From: Acidobacteriota bacterium
GTDB lineage: Bacteria; Acidobacteriota; Terriglobia; Acidiferrales; UBA7541
NCBI GenBank assembly: GCA_003223295.1
Contig: QHYM01000129.1
Span: 1-63,072 of the forward strand
Reading direction: 5' to 3'
DNA length: 63,072 nucleotides
The translations under genes were made by a program, and so were the position numbers. Below the pieces are notes generated by a model. It searched no databases. It was given only the letters and a program-made list of their open reading frames with translations, and had not been told where the DNA came from. Positions 51,664-60,476 of the stretch are shown in pieces (position 1 is the stretch's first letter; each line of letters opens with the position of its first letter).

Positions 51664-54600
51664 ATGAAGATGTTCGTTCGCTTCGGCAAGCTTGCGGTTG
51701 TTGTGCTTCTCGGTCTGGTCTTCTCCGCCTCCGCTCTCGCGCAGTTCCGCAGCGCCATCGAAGGCACAGTTACCGACGCCTCTGGGGCTGTTGTACCGGA
51801 TGCAAAGGTTACGCTCACCAACATAGACACAGGTATCTCCCAGAGTGTGCAGAGCAACGAAGAGGGATTGTTTCGTTTTCCGAGCCTTGCGCCAGGCCGC
51901 TATAAGGTGACCGCAACGAAACAGGGTTTTGCTACGACGACGCAGGAAAACATCACGCTAACTGCCGAGGAAATCCGCACGGTGCCCCTGGCTCTAAAGG
52001 CTGGCTCGGTCACTGACATCGTGACGATCACAGCTGAGGCGAACCCCATTCAGTTGTCGGAGGTAAAGATTGCCTCAGACATCTCCGCGCAAGAACTCTC
52101 TCAACTGCCTCTGCCAGGCCGAAACCTCGGAAACTTAATTACTCAGGTGCCGGGGGTAACTGGCACCGGCCTCGCGTCCGGAAATAACACCGACAATGAC
52201 ATATTCGGCTTGGTGAGTGGCCCCCAGGCAAACGGAGGGGGCCAACGTGGTGACGGTAACGCATTTTACGTGGACAATACTTTGGCTAACAGTAACCCGG
52301 ATCCGGGCGTGTTCAACATCACTCCCAACCCTGACTCCGTTCAAGAGGTGCACGTCGCCGTGAACGATTACTCGGCCGAATATGGTCGTTCTAGTGGACT
52401 CGTGATCCAGTCGATCAGCAAGACCGGCACGAACGCGTTTCATGGTTCTCTCTTCGAGTATCATCAAGATAATCGGCTCTGGGCCCACAACGCCCTTTCG
52501 CAAGGGCAAGCTGTATCCGTGTTTCATCGGAACGAGTTCGGCGGATCTGTTGGTGGGCCAATCCTAAAGAACAAGATGTTCTTTTTCTTCAGTTGGGACC
52601 AGAAAAAATCAGGAACACCAACCGTCTTTCAAGACACCATTGAAGCAGCAGAGTTCGTGAACTACTTGAAGGCGAATTTCCCCAACAATCTTTCCACTAA
52701 GCTCTTGACAAGTTTCCCGGCGACGAATCATGGCTTTCTTTCAGGGACCGTCATTACCGTGCAGGATTTGGCCCCCAATTGTGCGACAACTCCACCACTC
52801 CCAGGAATCGCCTGCAACATGCCGCTTTTCGGGACTACTACGGAAAGCTTCGCAGGAACCGACAATGGAAAGCAGTGGAACGTCCGCATCGACCGCAACT
52901 TTACCAACGACCGCTTCTATGGAAACGTCTACCGGAAGGTCCATAACACTCAAGGCATAAACACCCGCCCTGCCTTTGCGTCGCCGGACAGCTTTGCGGG
53001 AATTACCAACTACGGCAATCTGGATTGGACACACACGTTCTCGCCGGCGATTGTGAACGATGCCGCGGTGGGCATTACGCGGATCTCCGGCCTGGGCACC
53101 TGCGCCAATTGCCAAGTGCCAGCCATCAACGGGATGGATTTCGCGGGCTTCGGCGTTGGTTTTGCGCCTGCTGAGTTCATTCAGAATGACTTTGAGTGGC
53201 GCGATCTGCTCTCTTGGAACCATGGCAAACACGCCATGAAGTTTGGCTTTGACATCTTCCGAGATCAGGAAAACGATCTTTTCGATGGCCCAACTCAACG
53301 GCCCGGGTTTAGCTTTGGTGTCAACACATTGACGTCAGCCTCTGATTTTGGCCAGGATCCCATTTTCGACTTCGCCCAAGACCTGCCGCTGACGCAAGGC
53401 GCTATCAATTACAATTTGAACACCGGAGCTCTCTCGCAGCAGAGCATCGGGTATCGCTCTACCAACTTTGGTTTCTTTGGACAGGACGATTGGAAAATAA
53501 GACCCAATTTTTCGATTAACCTTGGTCTTCGTTGGGATTTCAACACCAGTCCCAACGAAATCTCTGGGCGGACGTCGTCCATTATTCTTGGTTCCGGTTC
53601 CACCCTCATGCAGAAGATCGCCGGTGCCTCGGTTGGCCTCGTGAAGAGTGTGACGCCAAACCACAGCATTGCCTATTTCGCCCCCCGGGTGAGCTTCGCC
53701 TGGGATCCGACGAAGCAAGGGAAATTAAGCATTCGCGGCGGCGTGGGAATTTTCTATAGCCGTGCACCAAACATCTTTTGGTCGGATGCGATCCGCGGAA
53801 ATCCACCCCTCATCGGCAACATCACTGCAGACGCGAGCAATCCAAGTGCACCGCAGCCCGTCTATGCGCTCTGCCCGAACGCTACTACGCCTTTCAACTG
53901 CCCCATTCCTGCAGGGCTGCCCACGGGCACAAATCCTCGCGGGGGAGCGGTGAACAATACGTCAAGCATTGGAGGTGTCGATCCTGCGACGAAGCAGGCG
54001 TACGACATCGGACGGTTCCTCGGCGTCCAATACGCATTCACTCCGAACTGGGTTGTCGAAGCTAACTACATCGGCTCCCAGAGTGTGCATCTGTACGCGC
54101 GCACGGAACGCAACCGCTGCGTAGGATGTTTCGACCCTGCCAACGGCTCGGTGAATCCGGACGCCAACTTCCCCAATGGCACTCGCCCTAACCCGTTTTT
54201 CAGGAGCATCTCTTACGGCGACAACAGCGGCTGGGCTCATTACAACGGAGCCTCGTTTTCTGTTTTGCATCGGTTTAGCCGGTCGTTCTCCTTCCAGGCC
54301 GCGTACACGATTAGCAAGACCATCAGTATTGTTGATGCCCCTGGCCTCGGGCGTGACAGCCTCTTATCGCCCGTCTACAACCCGTATGACCTTAACGCCC
54401 AGCGTGGGCTATCCAGCTTTGACGTGCCGAGAGCTTTCACAGTTCATGGAATTTGGGAACTCCCGAAGCTCTCTCACCAAAACATGGTCGCCCGTGCTGT
54501 TCTTGGCGGATGGCAGTGGACAGGTACTGCATCGATGCAGGCGGGTTATCCGTTCACCATCGTTGACTGCAATCACAGCCCAACCGGGAATAGCGGAAGC

Positions 54601-55107
54601 TGCTTGATCCCTGATGTAACAGCTAACGTGAAAGGTCGCACATGCGGCCGTTCTGCCTGGGAGAACGGCGGATGCTTCTCTGCCAGCGAGTTCACGATCC
54701 CTTGCCCTCTCGTCCAAGCCCCGCAGGCCGGGTCTCCACCTGCCACCAACACCAATCCGTTCTTGCTAAGTTGTGGTTCGGGACCTTGGGAAGGCAACGC
54801 CGGGCGCAACTCGGTCCGTGGTCCCGGCTATGCCAACGTGGACTTCAGTACATCAAAGTATTTCCATATACCTTGGTTTGTGGGCAATGAAGGCGCCAAG
54901 CTCAAGATACTCGGCGAATTCTTTAACCTTTTCAATCGAACTAACTTAACCATGAGCGGCCCCAACGACCGCACTAACAACCTCGCGTTCACACGAAACA
55001 TCGCAATCAGCGATCCTAATTTCAAATCCACAAACGGTAACTTTGGCAAAGCCAACGGCGCACTTAACCCACGCCAGATTGAAGTGGGCCTGCGAATCGA
55101 GTTCTAG
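51664..55107 (+). CDS. TonB-dependent receptor with carboxypeptidase-regulatory-like domain
   Basis: A 1147-residue outer-membrane receptor: a signal peptide (VVVLLGLVFSASALAQ) and an N-terminal CarboxypepD_reg-like domain (about 28-115, with GTVTDASGAVVPDAKVTLTN). A plug domain with LGNLITQVPGVTG and QEVHVAVNDYSAEYGRSSG follows, then a 22-strand barrel ending in the outer-membrane Phe (EVGLRIEF). This Oar-like type is typical of Acidobacteriota and imports oligosaccharides or peptides with TonB energy. GGAGGTATC-ATG sets the start. Two LacI-type operators lie upstream, linking it to the pentose genes. A terminator follows. Confidence 0.95.
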   Translation: MKMFVRFGKLAVVVLLGLVFSASALAQFRSAIEGTVTDASGAVVPDAKVTLTNIDTGISQSVQSNEEGLFRFPSLAPGRYKVTATKQGFATTTQENITLTAEEIRTVPLALKAGSVTDIVTITAEANPIQLSEVKIASDISAQELSQLPLPGRNLGNLITQVPGVTGTGLASGNNTDNDIFGLVSGPQANGGGQRGDGNAFYVDNTLANSNPDPGVFNITPNPDSVQEVHVAVNDYSAEYGRSSGLVIQSISKTGTNAFHGSLFEYHQDNRLWAHNALSQGQAVSVFHRNEFGGSVGGPILKNKMFFFFSWDQKKSGTPTVFQDTIEAAEFVNYLKANFPNNLSTKLLTSFPATNHGFLSGTVITVQDLAPNCATTPPLPGIACNMPLFGTTTESFAGTDNGKQWNVRIDRNFTNDRFYGNVYRKVHNTQGINTRPAFASPDSFAGITNYGNLDWTHTFSPAIVNDAAVGITRISGLGTCANCQVPAINGMDFAGFGVGFAPAEFIQNDFEWRDLLSWNHGKHAMKFGFDIFRDQENDLFDGPTQRPGFSFGVNTLTSASDFGQDPIFDFAQDLPLTQGAINYNLNTGALSQQSIGYRSTNFGFFGQDDWKIRPNFSINLGLRWDFNTSPNEISGRTSSIILGSGSTLMQKIAGASVGLVKSVTPNHSIAYFAPRVSFAWDPTKQGKLSIRGGVGIFYSRAPNIFWSDAIRGNPPLIGNITADASNPSAPQPVYALCPNATTPFNCPIPAGLPTGTNPRGGAVNNTSSIGGVDPATKQAYDIGRFLGVQYAFTPNWVVEANYIGSQSVHLYARTERNRCVGCFDPANGSVNPDANFPNGTRPNPFFRSISYGDNSGWAHYNGASFSVLHRFSRSFSFQAAYTISKTISIVDAPGLGRDSLLSPVYNPYDLNAQRGLSSFDVPRAFTVHGIWELPKLSHQNMVARAVLGGWQWTGTASMQAGYPFTIVDCNHSPTGNSGSCLIPDVTANVKGRTCGRSAWENGGCFSASEFTIPCPLVQAPQAGSPPATNTNPFLLSCGSGPWEGNAGRNSVRGPGYANVDFSTSKYFHIPWFVGNEGAKLKILGEFFNLFNRTNLTMSGPNDRTNNLAFTRNIAISDPNFKSTNGNFGKANGALNPRQIEVGLRIEF

Positions 55108-55141
55108 GGGGAGATTTTCCTAATACGCCCCAGCCACCCCG

Positions 55142-55182
55142 CGCCCTCTCTTCCCCTCACCCCGGGAAGGGAGGGCGTTTTT
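55142..55182 (+). terminator. Rho-independent terminator after the TonB receptor gene
   Basis: CGCCCTCTCTTCCC (55142-55155) pairs with GGGAAGGGAGGGCG (55164-55177) over 14 bases with one T-G pair, followed by TTTTT. It separates the receptor from the TPR gene. Confidence 0.88.
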
Positions 55183-55267
55183 CAGCATCAACCTGCCATC
55201 GGCCCCTCGCTTACTGGTGGTAGCATGAAATTGGACCGGAAACCTTTCCGGTAACGAACGCATACCA

Positions 55268-56848
55268 ATGCCAAGATTCCCACGGCTATTTTTCTGCTTA
55301 ATCCTCTGGCTGCTCGCCATTCCTCAACGTTCGCCAGCACAGCAACTCCCGTCGTACGACCGGGCGGAAGCTCTGATTCGCCACGGCAAGGCCGACGAAG
55401 GCATCGCCATTCTTCGCTCGTTACTCGCCTCGGAGCCCCACAACCTCAAGGCCTTGAATCTCCTCGGCGTCGCGCTCACCCAAAAAAGAGACCTTGCAGC
55501 CGCCGATCGTGAGTTCTTGCGCGCGCTTCAGCTCGATCCGAAGTTCTATCCGGCCCTTGAAAATCTCGCGACCAACGAGTTCACCCTCAAAGACTACGCC
55601 GCCTCCGAAAAGCATTTCCTGGAAGCTGCCAAATTCACGCCAGACGATCCCGCGGTCAACTCCTTTCTCGGCAAAATCACCTTCAAGCGTGGCGAATATG
55701 CGCGAGCCGCGCAATATCTGCGCAAATCCGCATCGCTCTTCACGCGGGAACCCGCCCTCGCGGTGGCTCTGGTCCAAAGCGAGCTGGAAACCGGGAAAGA
55801 CGCCTCCGCACTCGAAAGACTTTCGCAAATCAGCGCCCAGTCGACTCCTCTCCGCGCACAGTTTCAACTTGCCCTGGCGCTTGCGACCCACAATCATTTT
55901 GCAGAAGCCATTCCCTACTTTGAAGCCGTCAAAAACCAATATCCCGATTCCTACGATGCGGGCTTCAACCTGGCGATATGCTATGTGGAGACCAGGCAGT
56001 TTACGCGGGCCATAGATTTGCTCCTCGCTCTCAAGTCTCATGGCTACAAGACCGCGGAACTCGATAATTTGCTTGCCGAGTCCTACCACGGTACGGGCCA
56101 GCTCCAACCGGAGATCGACGCCCTTCGCGAGGCTACGCAGCTCGCTCCCGAAGACGAAAACAATTACATCGACCTTGCTGCCCTTTGCATTGATCACGAT
56201 GGCTTCGATTTGGCTCTCGAAGTCCTCGATGTCGGGCTGCGCTACCGGCCTCAGTCTGATCGCCTGGTTTTCCAGCGCGGCATCGCTCATGCCATGAAAA
56301 ATGAATTCGCTCTCGCCGAGCGGGATTTTCAGCTTGCCAGCCAGCTCGCTCCCGATAAAAACCTCAGCTACGCGGGATTGGGCGTCGGCTATATGCAAAC
56401 CGGAAATGTGGCCGAGGCCATCCGCACTTTGCGCGAGCGCATAAAGGAAAAGCCCGCCGACGCGACGCTTCAGTATCTCCTCGGCAAAGCTCTGATCCGC
56501 TCGGGCGCTTCTTCCGGGGACGCCGAGTTTGCCGAAGTGCGCCGAGCCTTTGAGGCTTCCATTAAGCTAAGCCCCAGCTTCGTTCCCTCAAAGGTTGAGC
56601 TCGCCAAGATCGATCTGTTGGAGAACCGTGTTGACGAAGCGGTTTCGCTATTGGAGACGGCTCGCTCTCTGGACCCGGAGGACAACGCCGCCTGGTCACA
56701 GTTGGCCATTGCCTATCGCCGTCAGGGAAAGCTCGACGAAGCCAAAGAGGCGCTGGTGACCCTCTCAAAGCTCAACGCCGAACAGCGCGCTAAGGCCACT
56801 ACCGGCCGCGTTCGCTTGGTGAAGCAAGACCCTGCGCCCAGTCCCTAG
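55268..56848 (+). CDS. Exported TPR protein
   Basis: A 526-residue protein with a signal peptide (LFFCLILWLLAIPQRSPAQQ) and about 12 TPR repeats filling the remainder, for example AEALIRHGKADEGIAILRSL, DREFLRALQLDPKFYPALEN, LAICYVETRQFTRAIDLLLA and LAIAYRRQGKLDEAKEALVT. It probably works as a periplasmic scaffold. It follows the TonB receptor but a terminator lies between them, so it likely has its own promoter. CRTAC1-type, receptor and TPR genes recur together in this phylum. Confidence 0.85.
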   Translation: MPRFPRLFFCLILWLLAIPQRSPAQQLPSYDRAEALIRHGKADEGIAILRSLLASEPHNLKALNLLGVALTQKRDLAAADREFLRALQLDPKFYPALENLATNEFTLKDYAASEKHFLEAAKFTPDDPAVNSFLGKITFKRGEYARAAQYLRKSASLFTREPALAVALVQSELETGKDASALERLSQISAQSTPLRAQFQLALALATHNHFAEAIPYFEAVKNQYPDSYDAGFNLAICYVETRQFTRAIDLLLALKSHGYKTAELDNLLAESYHGTGQLQPEIDALREATQLAPEDENNYIDLAALCIDHDGFDLALEVLDVGLRYRPQSDRLVFQRGIAHAMKNEFALAERDFQLASQLAPDKNLSYAGLGVGYMQTGNVAEAIRTLRERIKEKPADATLQYLLGKALIRSGASSGDAEFAEVRRAFEASIKLSPSFVPSKVELAKIDLLENRVDEAVSLLETARSLDPEDNAAWSQLAIAYRRQGKLDEAKEALVTLSKLNAEQRAKATTGRVRLVKQDPAPSP

Positions 56849-57086
56849 AATTCCCGGACGTCCTATCCTCCCTCCTTTTTTTAGGTTTTCAGTCGAAAGT
56901 GGTATTAGGGGTTGCAATGAGGGCGTGAAATGGCACATTGTCTAACCCTTTTAGCATCAACACTTGCAGGGCTCCATGGAAGTGTTCATTCTAAAGGCCT
57001 TACAGAAAAGCTAACTCCTTTAGAATCCGCACTTACAAAAAACCGGGGGGGGTAGTCCAGTTGAGAAGAAAGGAAACAACCATCTC

Positions 57087-60000
57087 TCAACGTGCGATCC
57101 GCTCGATCGAAACGGGGGCACCTGAGGCGCCGATTGGAATTCGTAATTTCTGCTCATCGGTGTTTTTGACTGTTAGCTTCTGTGCCAGATGATTCTGTGC
57201 CGTTACCTTGTAATTTCCCGCAGGTAATCCCGCAATCCGAATGAGTACGTCGTGGCTTGCTTCGGCCCGATTCTCCAACGTGAAATGGACGACCGAAAGT
57301 GCGTCGTTGAACGATATTGCCTTATCCTTCGCAAAGCCGTCGCGGTCCAGCAGGATGTGAACTCGTTCCTTTCCTCTCACAATATGGAACCGCGCTCGCA
57401 ATCCGTCCCTCGGAATAACTTCCGTCAGGTTTTTCTCCCGGACAACGTCGCCGCCGTAGGCAAATGGCCCGAAAATCGGGTCATCTACAACAATCGTTGC
57501 AGCAGATCGCAGTGCCCCGCTATATCCCAAATCAATCTCGCCGGAATACCACCATGACCCCCGGCCCATCTCTTTGTTGCCCAGCCATGCGCGCCCCCAG
57601 GGCCGCGGCTCAAACCCTCCGCCGGCGCCGCCGTCGTTGTTCTTGCCCGGATACCAGTAACCGTAGTTGGACTCTGGAGTCCCCGAATTCAGCAAGGCCC
57701 AGGAGCTGAGGTACGAGGCGTAGCCCAGGCGGAGGTACGGAAAGGGATCTTGCGCGAAATACAAGCCGTAGTCGGAAATGGCCCATCCGCCCATCTGTGC
57801 CATATAACTTAGTGTGTAGTTGGAAGGTCCCGAGCCGCGATAGTCGCTGCCCAGATAGTAGTAGGCTGTCTCCAACCAGCCGCGGCACGCCAGGTTCAGT
57901 TTCATCTGCTCTTCCAGAAACGCAGCGGCATCTTCGTAATTGACAGCGCGGCGGAAATCGTCACTTGGAATTTCTGGAGAGAGGGCTTCACCGGGCTTGA
58001 GTACGTGGCTCATGGCATATTTGGCGAAAGCGTGGGTGGACTCGAATCCCGTTGAGTCAAATGGGTACTCCGAACCAAAAAGGTAGGGATGGTCGTTGAT
58101 GAAGTGCTTAACCTTCTTTTCCCAAGCAGTCCTCAACCAATCTGCCTGATCCTTGTGGCCATCTTCGTCGAGCGCATCGATCAGTTCCGGAATGACGAGT
58201 TCGTTGTAGGTGCCCGTTTCATACGCCGACCACTTCGCAATTTCGAGCGGGACCGTGAAAAACGCTTTTGCCGTGCCGAACGCCCGCTCCAGATACCCAT
58301 CCTTGTCGAGATACTTGGTCACGGTGGGATAGAGCTTCGCGAGCCGGTACATGTTGTAGTAAAGGAGAATTACGTGTGGGTAGTCGTAGATTCTCCAGAT
58401 GTGCTTTTTCCCCGAATTGTCGTCTTTGGGGCTGTCGCGATTCACTTTCCAGTTGGGAATCCCGTAAATTGCATAGGGATAAGGCTCTTTATCGGTTTGC
58501 TGCAAACCGCCCCAGACAAAATCCTTGATGTAGCTTTCCACAGCGTCAATTTCAGACTGTACAGGGAAGTAAATGTTTTTTCCTGCCACATAGGGCGCCT
58601 TTCCGAGCGCCGGATCGTCTGATGCAACTGCATAGGACTGCAAGCCGTCCAAGTCGTCAGGGCTCCGCAGAATTTCGTGTTTCAGGTCCCATTGGGAAAA
58701 CACGGTGTTGTACCACTTGGATGGATCGCGGATCTGCTCGTGCGTCACCAGAAAAGCCGCGCGCTTTTTGAAAAGCGTTTCCAGCGGCTCGGTAACAAAA
58801 AATTCGAGTGAAAGAAACTCTCCATCGCCGTATTCCATTTTCAACAGATTCTCACCCAACCGGGAGAAACGGACCTTGTAGACGTGAAGGTCTTTGCCGC
58901 GCGTACCAAGGTATTCGATTCTGGTTGCATCGGGATGCTCCGGCACGACAGCCTTGATTGCATTGTGCGTGCGGAGCGAAAACATCGCGGTTGAATCCGT
59001 GGGTACCGTCATCCCGGGAACCACGTTGATGTCGAACAAACCTTCTTCGTAGAGAACATCGCGCACCGCGTTGTAATCCTGAGCCCACCGGAAGCGAAAC
59101 TGGTATGTCGTTGAATCCCCAGATTGACCGTTCGGCTGAAGAACAAGCCTCGTGTTTGGCAACCGCCAAGTGCCGCCTTTTGCTCGCAGTTCCTCCCCGC
59201 TCGCCTCAGAATGGATGTAATACGCAACGCCTCGACCAAAGCCCGGCGGCTCGAAGTACTCCAGTTTGGAACGGCCCACTGGCGTCATCACCAGATACGG
59301 CCCCTCGGTATTTGTGCGCATCCAAAAAAGAAAAGAGCCGTTGCCGGCGATTAGCCAATGCGGGATTAGCCGCTTCGTATACGTTTCGGTTTTATCCCAC
59401 ACATACTGCGTGTTGAACGGGAGAGGCAGGCCGAGGTCGCCGATTTCGAGTTCGGCGCCGGACCTATTTTTCAAGGAAATTGTCCACAGCAGGGCATTGT
59501 CTTGAATCCGGAAGTTTTCCTGGGCCAGTAAGTCATGGATAGGTGAAACCTCTCTGCCTTCACCGTTGACGCCCCATTCGAAAAGACCAGCAGTGGCGCC
59601 TTCTTGCAATTGAACTTCGAGACGTATAGCGGAAGTGTTGACCGGAGTGAAGGCAGCTTCATTCATCTGATCTGCCTGCACCGGATAACCCGAAGAGGAA
59701 TGCACTTCTTCCCAGTTATCCCCATCGCGGTACAGAACTCGCCAGCTCTTGGGCAACTTGCCGGGGTTGTTAGGGTCTTCATGAACAGCCCAATAGGCCT
59801 CGACTGAATGGACTTGCTTAGGCCCGGGAAGATCGTATTGCACCCACTCGGTGGTGCCTTTTCGGCCAAGCCACATGAAGCGAGGGATAGCGGGGTCGCG
59901 CGAATTCCGAGGAAGAAGCTGGTCGTTCAGGGTAAAAATAGCCTGGGATCGGATGGAGGCAGAGGCGCGGGAAAGGAAAGCAAGCGTGGGGAGGAGCTCA

Positions 60001-60293
60001 CCAATCGTAAAGGACACTTCCTGTGGGTTTGCGGGTGCACTGGTGTTCAGAACTGCTGCCGTCGCCTTCTTCCAGTCTTTCCCGCCGATAGCGCGGTAGC
60101 GGATGATTACCTCGCCGACAGTGCGGCCACCGGCAATGTAGTCAGTGTCGTACTTGTCCTGAACGTGTTTCAGGCTGGTGATGCCAGAGGGCGAATAGGC
60201 CAGTTGAAACTGAGCATTCTGGAGAGACTGCGCCAAAATCGAAGGGCCAAGAGGGAATGCGGCAGAAAGAGCCAAAACCGGGATCCAGCGCAC
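57087..60293 (-). CDS. Large secreted DUF5695-like protein, probable polysaccharide-active
   Basis: A 1068-residue exported protein. GTG at 60293 has GGAGG seven bases upstream and is followed by a signal peptide (WIPVLALSAAFPLGPSILAQ). Residues about 60-250 look like a discoidin/F5-8-type domain (EWVQYDLPGPKQVHSVEAYW, DTDY/RYRAIGG). A large beta-sandwich plus alpha/alpha-barrel-like region follows, with FIWGGLQQTDKEPYP-type aromatic blocks, AYETGTYNELVIPELIDALD and GSDYRGSGPSNYTLSYMAQM, and a Gly-rich GGAGGGFEPRPWGR segment. I assign DUF5695 from overall layout, not from a search. Export, aromatic content, and a LacI-type operator 24 bases upstream suggest glycan degradation. No catalytic residues are known to me. 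Confidence 0.6.
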   Translation of the reverse strand: MRWIPVLALSAAFPLGPSILAQSLQNAQFQLAYSPSGITSLKHVQDKYDTDYIAGGRTVGEVIIRYRAIGGKDWKKATAAVLNTSAPANPQEVSFTIGELLPTLAFLSRASASIRSQAIFTLNDQLLPRNSRDPAIPRFMWLGRKGTTEWVQYDLPGPKQVHSVEAYWAVHEDPNNPGKLPKSWRVLYRDGDNWEEVHSSSGYPVQADQMNEAAFTPVNTSAIRLEVQLQEGATAGLFEWGVNGEGREVSPIHDLLAQENFRIQDNALLWTISLKNRSGAELEIGDLGLPLPFNTQYVWDKTETYTKRLIPHWLIAGNGSFLFWMRTNTEGPYLVMTPVGRSKLEYFEPPGFGRGVAYYIHSEASGEELRAKGGTWRLPNTRLVLQPNGQSGDSTTYQFRFRWAQDYNAVRDVLYEEGLFDINVVPGMTVPTDSTAMFSLRTHNAIKAVVPEHPDATRIEYLGTRGKDLHVYKVRFSRLGENLLKMEYGDGEFLSLEFFVTEPLETLFKKRAAFLVTHEQIRDPSKWYNTVFSQWDLKHEILRSPDDLDGLQSYAVASDDPALGKAPYVAGKNIYFPVQSEIDAVESYIKDFVWGGLQQTDKEPYPYAIYGIPNWKVNRDSPKDDNSGKKHIWRIYDYPHVILLYYNMYRLAKLYPTVTKYLDKDGYLERAFGTAKAFFTVPLEIAKWSAYETGTYNELVIPELIDALDEDGHKDQADWLRTAWEKKVKHFINDHPYLFGSEYPFDSTGFESTHAFAKYAMSHVLKPGEALSPEIPSDDFRRAVNYEDAAAFLEEQMKLNLACRGWLETAYYYLGSDYRGSGPSNYTLSYMAQMGGWAISDYGLYFAQDPFPYLRLGYASYLSSWALLNSGTPESNYGYWYPGKNNDGGAGGGFEPRPWGRAWLGNKEMGRGSWWYSGEIDLGYSGALRSAATIVVDDPIFGPFAYGGDVVREKNLTEVIPRDGLRARFHIVRGKERVHILLDRDGFAKDKAISFNDALSVVHFTLENRAEASHDVLIRIAGLPAGNYKVTAQNHLAQKLTVKNTDEQKLRIPIGASGAPVSIERIAR

Positions 60294-60316
60294 GGGACAT
60301 CCTCCGGTGACGGGGA

Positions 60317-60330
60317 GCAAGCGCTTGCAA
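60317..60330. promoter_or_regulatory. LacI-type operator before the left DUF5695-like gene
   Basis: AGCAAGCGCTTGCA, a near-perfect palindrome (core GCAAGCGCTTGC), 24 bases before the GTG start of the minus-strand gene. A longer upstream start would put it inside the coding sequence, which is one reason to prefer the GTG. Confidence 0.65.
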
Positions 60331-60404
60331 TCTAGCATAGTGCATGTATTATGCAATCGAAATAACAGCGCATCCATCTTAAGTCAAATACTATGCGCAG
60401 CTGA

Positions 60405-60418
60405 TGATAGCGCTTGCA
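60405..60418. promoter_or_regulatory. LacI-type operator before the right DUF5695-like gene
   Basis: TGATAGCGCTTGCA, two mismatches from the consensus and one half-site intact. It lies 58 bases before the plus-strand ATG. Together with the site at 60317 it spans the divergent promoter region. Confidence 0.5.
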
Positions 60419-60476
60419 GTAAATTGCTGATCATGGCTGGGCTAACCCGGGAAATGGCGTTAGTGAGGAGCGCGAA

